64,000 bases of DNA from Caproiciproducens sp. CPB-2 (GTDB lineage: Bacteria; Bacillota; Clostridia; Oscillospirales; Acutalibacteraceae), in NCBI RefSeq assembly GCF_036287215.1, contig NZ_CP142860.1, positions 1,178,001 through 1,242,000 on the forward strand, in the 5' to 3' direction. The notes beneath the pieces are model-generated. The model was given only the letters and a program-made list of their open reading frames with translations. It was not told the origin of the DNA and made no database searches. The translations under genes were made by a program, and so were the position numbers. Shown piece after piece: positions 58,957 to 64,000 of this stretch (positions within the stretch are counted from its first letter, which is position 1; the number at the start of each line of letters is the position of its first letter).

Positions 58957-59952
58957 TTATGTAAGGCTGATCTCTCCCACATAATTTGTGGCGAAAATCC
59001 GCTTTATTTCCCCGGATTTTTCTGTTTTTCCCAGCGCCCACATCAGCTTTGTGACAGCCGCCTCCGTCGTCATGTCAAATCCCTGGACGACCCCGCTCTG
59101 CAGTGCTTTCTGTCCGGCCTGATAAATGGTGAAGTCGCTCCGTTCGTACAGGCACTGGCTGCATACGACAACGGAAATGCCGCGCTCCACGATCTTTTGC
59201 AGCTGTGCGGTCAGATCGCGGCGGATGAAATTCAGCCCGCCCGCGCCGAACGCTTCAATCACGATTCCCTTATAGTTCATTTTCAGGAGCATGTCGAAAA
59301 TTTCGGGGTTCAGGCCGGGAGTCAGCTTGATGAGAAAAACATCGGTGCAAAGCTGATCCTCCAGAGAAAATCCGCCTCCCATTTGCGGCAGAATGCTTTC
59401 GTTGAACGTTAAGCCGCCCGCGTCGACGGTTGCGGCGGGGGGGCAGTTGACGCTTTCAAAGGCGTCAAAGCCCGTGGTGCGCACCTTCACCGCGCGTGTT
59501 CCTAAAATGACCTTGCGGTCAAACGCAAGAAAGACTCCGGGCTTTTTGGAACAGGCCATTGCAAAGGCGCAGCGCAGGTTTTCCACGCCGTCCGTCAGGG
59601 GATGCCTGATCGGCAGCTGGGAGCCGGTGATGACCACCGGAATGGGAATGTTGCGCAGCATAAACGAAAGTACGGAGGCGGTGTACGCCATGGTGTCCGT
59701 GCCGTGGGTCAGAACGATTCCGTCGTATTTGCCGTATTCGCGGGCAATGGTGCGCGCAATGCACTGCCACTCCTCGGGCTGTATGTTGGAGCTGTCAAGC
59801 TGAAATAAATCTTCAACGTCAACGTCGTATTCGGCGGTCAGCCCGCCGATGAAGTCGGCCAGCTGCCGGCTGCTCGGCGACGGCGCAAGCCCTTCGTCCG
59901 TCGGTTCGGAGGCGATGGTCCCCCCGGTGGTAATCAGCAGTAATTGATTCAT
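58957..59952 (-). CDS. ansA: Type I L-asparaginase
   Basis: A 331-residue asparaginase: nucleophile region LITTGGTIAS (Thr12), second catalytic motif VLTHGTDTMAYTASVL, PVVITGSQLPI. No signal peptide, so the cytoplasmic type I enzyme, converting asparagine to aspartate and ammonia. C-terminal ligand-binding domain full length. Start behind GGGGTG. Confidence 0.94.
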   Translation of the reverse strand: MNQLLLITTGGTIASEPTDEGLAPSPSSRQLADFIGGLTAEYDVDVEDLFQLDSSNIQPEEWQCIARTIAREYGKYDGIVLTHGTDTMAYTASVLSFMLRNIPIPVVITGSQLPIRHPLTDGVENLRCAFAMACSKKPGVFLAFDRKVILGTRAVKVRTTGFDAFESVNCPPAATVDAGGLTFNESILPQMGGGFSLEDQLCTDVFLIKLTPGLNPEIFDMLLKMNYKGIVIEAFGAGGLNFIRRDLTAQLQKIVERGISVVVCSQCLYERSDFTIYQAGQKALQSGVVQGFDMTTEAAVTKLMWALGKTEKSGEIKRIFATNYVGEISLT

Positions 59953-60168
59953 GGTAACACCCCGGTTATATTGATGAGCATGATTTACAATATACTATCA
60001 TTAATAGCTTAGAAAGTAAATGAAGCGATCTCTAAAATCAGAGGCATTCTCCAAGCTTTTTCTCGCAGTTTCTACAAAACCGCCCAATTGCTTCCCAACA
60101 CGGAATGTTTTATAATGAAAATCAGAAAAATGGGACCAATGATATTTTGGTAGAAAGGGCGGATTTGC

Positions 60169-60834
60169 GTGTCCTCTGTTTTTATTGTGGAAGATGATGT
60201 GAAAATCAGACAGGAGCTGACAAGGCTCCTTGAAAAATACGGCTATGCCTGTGCTTCGTCGGATGATTTTGCCCATATGCCGGAGGTGATCCTGAAGGAA
60301 AATCCACAGCTCGTGCTTCTGGATATCAACCTGCCGGTTTACGACGGGTACCATATCTGCCGGGAAATCCGGCGCAGCTCCCAGCTTCCCATTATCATCG
60401 TGACCAGCCGCGACAGCGACGTCGACGAACTGATGAGCATGAGTTTGGGTGCGGACGATTTTATTACGAAACCCTACAATACGCAGATTCTGCTTGCGCG
60501 GATCGCCTCCGTCTTAAAGCGCGCTTATCCGTCCGAACCGGTCAGCGTCCTTTCCCACCGGGGGCTGGAGCTCGACCTTTCCCGCGGGACCGCGCGTTTC
60601 GGGGAAAACGAGACGGAGCTTTCCAAAAACGAACTGCGCATTCTGCACGTGCTTCTGTGCAACCGGGGCCGCATCGTTTCCCGCGAGGAAATCATGAACG
60701 ACCTGTGGCAGTCGGAGGAATTCGTGGACGACAACACGCTGACGGTCAACATCAACCGGCTGCGCAAAAAGCTGGACGGCATCGGCGTGCGCGATTATCT
60801 GACGACCAAACGGGGTCTGGGGTATCTGGTATGA
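60169..60834 (+). CDS. bceR: Response regulator, BceR/GraR type
   Basis: A 221-residue OmpR-family regulator. Receiver with phospho-acceptor Asp52 in LLDINLPVYDG, TSRDSDVDELMSMSLGADDFITKPY; winged helix with LSKNELRILHVLLCNRGRIVSREEIMNDLW and VNINRLRKKL. The pattern matches regulators of peptide-antibiotic sensing. GTG start behind AAAGGGCGG. It overlaps the kinase gene by 4 bp. Confidence 0.9.
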   Translation: MSSVFIVEDDVKIRQELTRLLEKYGYACASSDDFAHMPEVILKENPQLVLLDINLPVYDGYHICREIRRSSQLPIIIVTSRDSDVDELMSMSLGADDFITKPYNTQILLARIASVLKRAYPSEPVSVLSHRGLELDLSRGTARFGENETELSKNELRILHVLLCNRGRIVSREEIMNDLWQSEEFVDDNTLTVNINRLRKKLDGIGVRDYLTTKRGLGYLV

Positions 60835-61835
60835 GTCTGAAAAATTTTTTAGCGGATAAGATTTATCATTTGCTCTTTGTGGTGCTGACGGCCTTTTTTG
60901 CGGCCGTACTGCTGTCCGTTCTGAAAGTGGGCGCTTATGCCGCCCTTTTTGTTCCGCTGGTGTTTCTGGCGGGGGAAGCGGCTGCGCTGGCATTGGAATT
61001 TCTCAGGAAAAGGGAATTTTATAACGGAATGCTTGAAAACCTGGAAAAGCTGGACAAAAAATATCTGATTTCCGAAATGCTGGACGAGCCGTCCTTTCTT
61101 GAGGGAAAGCTGCTTTGCGAATGTGTGAAGACGGCCGGCAAGGCGATGAACGACGAGATCGCCGGGTACCGCCGCGCTTCCAGCGAATACCGGGAATACA
61201 TTGAGACATGGGTGCACGAGGTCAAAACGCCGATTTCCTCCAGCAGGCTGATGATTGAAAACAACAAAAACGAGGTCACGATCAGCTTAAATGAGGAACT
61301 ATCAAAAATAGAGAATTATGTGGAGCAGGCACTTTTCTATTCCAGAAGCAACCATGTGGAAAAGGATTACGTCATCAAAAGCATCACGCTGAAAGCGCTT
61401 GTCGGCTCGGCGCTCAAAAAGAATTCCGCCGCGCTGATCGAAAGCAGGACCCATGTGGAAACCTCCGCGCTGGACAAAACGGTGTTTACCGACGGGAAGT
61501 GGACGGACTTCATTATCGGCCAGATTCTGATGAACTCCGTAAAGTACCGGAGCCGGGAGCCGGAAATCAAAATTTACGGGCTTCAGAATCAGAACAGCGT
61601 TACACTGATGATTTCGGACAACGGGATCGGTATTTCGAAAAAAGACCTGGGCAGGGTGTTTGAAAAGGGTTTTACCGGCGAAAACGGAAGAACCTCCGCA
61701 AAATCGACCGGGATCGGGCTGTATCTGTGCAAAAAGCTCTGCGATAAGCTGAACCTCGGCGTCTCGATCGCGTCCACCGAGGGAAAGGGGACGCTGGTTT
61801 CCATCGTCTTCCCGAGAAGCAACATGTTTGAATGA
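60831..61835 (+). CDS. bceS: Intramembrane-sensing histidine kinase, BceS type
   Basis: A 334-residue kinase with two short-loop N-terminal membrane helices (YHLLFVVLTAFFAAVLLSVLKVG; YAALFVPLVFLAGEAAAL) and no extracytoplasmic domain, phospho-acceptor His129 in TWVHEVKTPISS, and ATPase motifs QILMNSVKYRS, SDNGIGIS, STGIGLYLCK. Such kinases sense through the partner BceAB transporter rather than the peptide itself. ATG overlaps the regulator stop codon. Confidence 0.92.
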   Translation: MSLKNFLADKIYHLLFVVLTAFFAAVLLSVLKVGAYAALFVPLVFLAGEAAALALEFLRKREFYNGMLENLEKLDKKYLISEMLDEPSFLEGKLLCECVKTAGKAMNDEIAGYRRASSEYREYIETWVHEVKTPISSSRLMIENNKNEVTISLNEELSKIENYVEQALFYSRSNHVEKDYVIKSITLKALVGSALKKNSAALIESRTHVETSALDKTVFTDGKWTDFIIGQILMNSVKYRSREPEIKIYGLQNQNSVTLMISDNGIGISKKDLGRVFEKGFTGENGRTSAKSTGIGLYLCKKLCDKLNLGVSIASTEGKGTLVSIVFPRSNMFE

Positions 61836-61846
61836 TCCGCTTCAAG

Positions 61847-61862
61847 CTTACAAAACTGTAAG
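61847..61862 (+). promoter_or_regulatory. BceR-type operator upstream of bceAB
   Basis: CTTACA-AAAC-TGTAAG inverted repeat, the TTACA-N4-TGTAA form bound by BceR-like regulators. It lies about 45 bp before a TATACT -10 (61906-61911). Confidence 0.75.
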
Positions 61863-61941
61863 TCTGCCGTAAGGGAAATCAATGGTTTGTTCCGTAAAAT
61901 TGTATTATACTGTTAATACAATTTGAAAAGGAGAAAAACAG

Positions 61942-62709
61942 ATGCAAAAAATTCTGACGGTTGAGAATGTTGAGAAATATTACGGAAATAAAGGCAACCT
62001 GACCAAAGCGGTGGACGATATCAGCTTTGAAGTGGAAAAAGGGGAATTCGTCGGCATCATGGGCGCTTCCGGCAGCGGAAAAACGACGCTGCTGAACTGT
62101 ATTTCCACCATTGATTCCCCGACGGCCGGCCATATCATCATCGACGGAAAGGATATTACCCGGCTGAACTCCGCAAGGCTGTCCCGGTTCCGCCGCGAAC
62201 AGCTCGGGTTTATCTTTCAGGATTTCAATCTGCTGGACACACTGACCGCGTATGAAAACATTGCGCTCGCGCTGACCATTATCAAGACTCCGGCGGGGGA
62301 AATCGACGTGCGCGTGCGCCAGGTCGCGAAGAAACTGGAGATCGAGGATGTCCTGAAAAAGTATCCGTACCAGATGTCCGGCGGACAGAAGCAGCGCGTC
62401 GCCTCGGCCCGCGCCATCGTCACCCAGCCCGCGCTGATTCTGGCGGATGAGCCCACCGGCGCGCTGGATTCCAAATCTTCCCGGATGCTGCTGGAAAGCT
62501 TTGAAACGCTCAACAGCAATCTGGAAGCGACCATCCTGATGGTCACGCACGACGCGTTTACCGCCAGCTACTGCCACCGGATCCTGTTTATCAAGGATGG
62601 CCGGATTTTCAACGAGCTGGTCCGCGGGGGCGACACCCGCAGGCAGTTCTTCAATAAAATCATTGAGGTCGTGACCCTGCTCGGAGGTGACAACGCCAAT
62701 GTTCTCTAA
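61942..62709 (+). CDS. bceA: Peptide-sensing/resistance ABC transporter ATPase, BceA type
   Basis: A 255-residue ATPase: Walker A GASGSGKTT, Q-loop FQDFNLLDTLT, signature MSGGQKQR, Walker B LILADEPTGALDSK, H-loop MVTHD; C-terminus RGGDTRRQFFNKI typical of BceA. Works with the permease that overlaps its end to sense and remove antimicrobial peptides from their lipid targets. Preceded by the operator above; ATG after AAAAGGAG. Confidence 0.93.
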   Translation: MQKILTVENVEKYYGNKGNLTKAVDDISFEVEKGEFVGIMGASGSGKTTLLNCISTIDSPTAGHIIIDGKDITRLNSARLSRFRREQLGFIFQDFNLLDTLTAYENIALALTIIKTPAGEIDVRVRQVAKKLEIEDVLKKYPYQMSGGQKQRVASARAIVTQPALILADEPTGALDSKSSRMLLESFETLNSNLEATILMVTHDAFTASYCHRILFIKDGRIFNELVRGGDTRRQFFNKIIEVVTLLGGDNANVL

Positions 62710-64000
62710 GCTTGCTTTCAAGAATGTCACGAAAAGCATCCGCGATTTCACCGTCTATTTTTTGACCCTGACGTTCGGTGTAAGCCTGTTTTATGTTTTC
62801 AATTCCATCGATTCCCAGACCGCGCTGCTGGAGGTCAGCAAGGCGCAGGCGAGAATCATTGCGTCGCTGATTACCACGATCGACTATGTGTCCGTTTTTA
62901 TTTCCATTATTCTGGGCTTTCTGGTCGTTTACGCGAACCAGTTCCTGATCAAGCGCCGGAAAAAAGAGCTTGCCGTTTACATGACGCTCGGCATGGCGAA
63001 AGGCAAGATATCGCGCATTTTGATTCTGGAAACGATGATTATCGGCGTGTTTTCGCTTGCGGTGGGCCTTTTGGTCGGCGTGTTTGCCTCCCAGTGGCTT
63101 TCCGTTGTCACCGCGAAGCTGTTCGAGGTGGACATGAAAGCGTTCCTTTTTACGTTTTCCACCCACGCGTTTTATAAGACCGTCCTGTATTTCGGAATCA
63201 TCTTTCTGATCGTGATTGTTTTCAATACGATTGCGGTCTCGCGGTATAAACTGATCGATCTGCTGAACGCTTCGAAGAAAAATCAGAAGCTGCGGTTTAC
63301 GCATCTCTGGATTTCGGTGATCCTGTTTCTGGTGGCGCTTGTCTGCATCCTCACCGCCTATCACCTGATTATCGACAACGGCATGATGGAGGTGAATTCC
63401 GAGTTTACGGCGGCCATTGTTCTGGGCAGCATCGGTACGCTGCTGTTCTTTATGTCCCTGTCCGGCTTTTTGCTCCGCGTGGTGAAGGCGAACAAAAAGC
63501 TGTATCTCAAAAACCTGAACATGTTCGTGCTGCGCCAGATCAATTCTAAAATCAATACGACCTTCGTCTCCATGTCCGTCATCTGCATCATGCTGCTGGT
63601 CACCATCGGCACGCTGTCCACGGGGATAGGGCTTTCCGACGTGCTCAGCAAGGACCTGAAGGGCGCTACGCCGTATGACGCGACCTACACCTATTATTAT
63701 TCGTATGGGGAGGACGAACTGAAACGCAATGCGCTGGCGGATGATATCGCCGGGCAGATGATTGCCCATGGCGTCGATTTGGACGGACTGACCAGGTCGT
63801 ACGCACAGATGACCGCTTATTACACCGATCATCTGAAGTACTCCGAGCTGTTTCTGCCGGGTGCGCCGTCACAAGGCAAGCTGATGGAACAGAGTAAAGA
63901 CGCTGCGGTGGTTTGTGTTTCGCAAAGCGACTACAACGCGGCCGCAAAGCTGCAGGGGAGGCCCACGGTTTCCCTGCGGGACGATGAATTCCTGATCAAC
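62699..64000 (+). CDS. bceB: ABC permease, BceB type, 3' end outside window
   Basis: The frame opens with ATG at 62699 (MFSKLAFKNVTKSIRDF), overlapping the ATPase gene by 11 bp, and stays open for 434 codons to the window edge. It is a FtsX-like permease: first helix TVYFLTLTFGVSLFYVF, KRRKKELAVYMTLGMAKGKISRIL between helices 2 and 3, further helix pairs, then the start of the large extracytoplasmic loop (from about residue 325) that characterises BceB. GGAGG stands 13 nt before the start. Confidence 0.92.
   Translation, partial: MFSKLAFKNVTKSIRDFTVYFLTLTFGVSLFYVFNSIDSQTALLEVSKAQARIIASLITTIDYVSVFISIILGFLVVYANQFLIKRRKKELAVYMTLGMAKGKISRILILETMIIGVFSLAVGLLVGVFASQWLSVVTAKLFEVDMKAFLFTFSTHAFYKTVLYFGIIFLIVIVFNTIAVSRYKLIDLLNASKKNQKLRFTHLWISVILFLVALVCILTAYHLIIDNGMMEVNSEFTAAIVLGSIGTLLFFMSLSGFLLRVVKANKKLYLKNLNMFVLRQINSKINTTFVSMSVICIMLLVTIGTLSTGIGLSDVLSKDLKGATPYDATYTYYYSYGEDELKRNALADDIAGQMIAHGVDLDGLTRSYAQMTAYYTDHLKYSELFLPGAPSQGKLMEQSKDAAVVCVSQSDYNAAAKLQGRPTVSLRDDEFLIN

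Overview
This window looks like the chromosome of an anaerobic, spore-forming member of the Clostridia, most likely the Oscillospirales. That placement is inferred from four things: a sigma-K type sporulation sigma factor, sigma-A promoters with AGGAGG ribosome sites, a GC-rich housekeeping backbone, and several small proteins of a clostridial type. No rRNA is present. One tRNA (Ala, GGC) is present.

Bases 1-11,700 are an accessory region. They hold the end of a P1B metal ATPase and a small metal-binding (HMA) protein, a rearranged ArdA-like gene carrying an 82-bp direct repeat, a small coiled-coil protein, a tRNA-Ala followed by two tRNA fragments, a frameshifted large serine recombinase with a small upstream gene, and an AAA/DUF4143 ATPase. 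After these comes an AT-rich two-gene module: a DNA methyltransferase followed by a GHKL(MORC/MutL-like)-ATPase fused to a predicted PD-(D/E)XK nuclease. The region ends at a sigK gene cut off inside its DNA-recognition helix, which suggests a skin-like insertion. A 1.7-kb IS3/IS150-type element (13,318-15,051) lies beyond sigK.

From 15 kb onward the window is mostly core genome. It contains an Xaa-Pro aminopeptidase, a polar amino-acid ABC transporter, a TrpXYZ-like ABC transporter, and a full phosphate regulon (pstSCAB-phoU-phoB-phoR) behind a Pho box. Next come a FAD/Rieske oxidoreductase with a tocopherol-cyclase-like protein, small hydrophilic proteins, ndk, a secreted GH25 muramidase, prfC, a BASS transporter, a Crp/Fnr regulator, an HD protein, a YhcC-type radical SAM protein, an MBL hydrolase, MltG and MscS. 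These are followed by metY with a Cys-codon leader peptide, an RlmI-type methyltransferase, an orphan BREX-type PglX methyltransferase, a HAD phosphatase, a YaiI-family protein, a COG2509 flavoprotein, a two-P-loop ATPase with one dead P-loop, an XRE regulator with a divergent small gene, an SGNH hydrolase, an asparaginase, and a BceRS-BceAB-type peptide-sensing/detoxification module that runs off the right edge.

The most unusual signal is a family of about 100-bp structured repeats at 15,165, 36,358, 39,701 and 55,003. All four are in the same orientation. Each lies roughly 25-30 nt downstream of a predicted -10 box and upstream of the start codon of an unrelated gene. The long stem shows compensatory base changes between copies, and the arms can also pair in an alternative way. 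This looks like an undescribed 5'-UTR RNA element or a MITE that targets promoters. A second intergenic repeat family (19,986; 42,111; 45,012, the last inverted) and paired 24-bp palindromes at 34,240 and 34,437 add to the repeat content.
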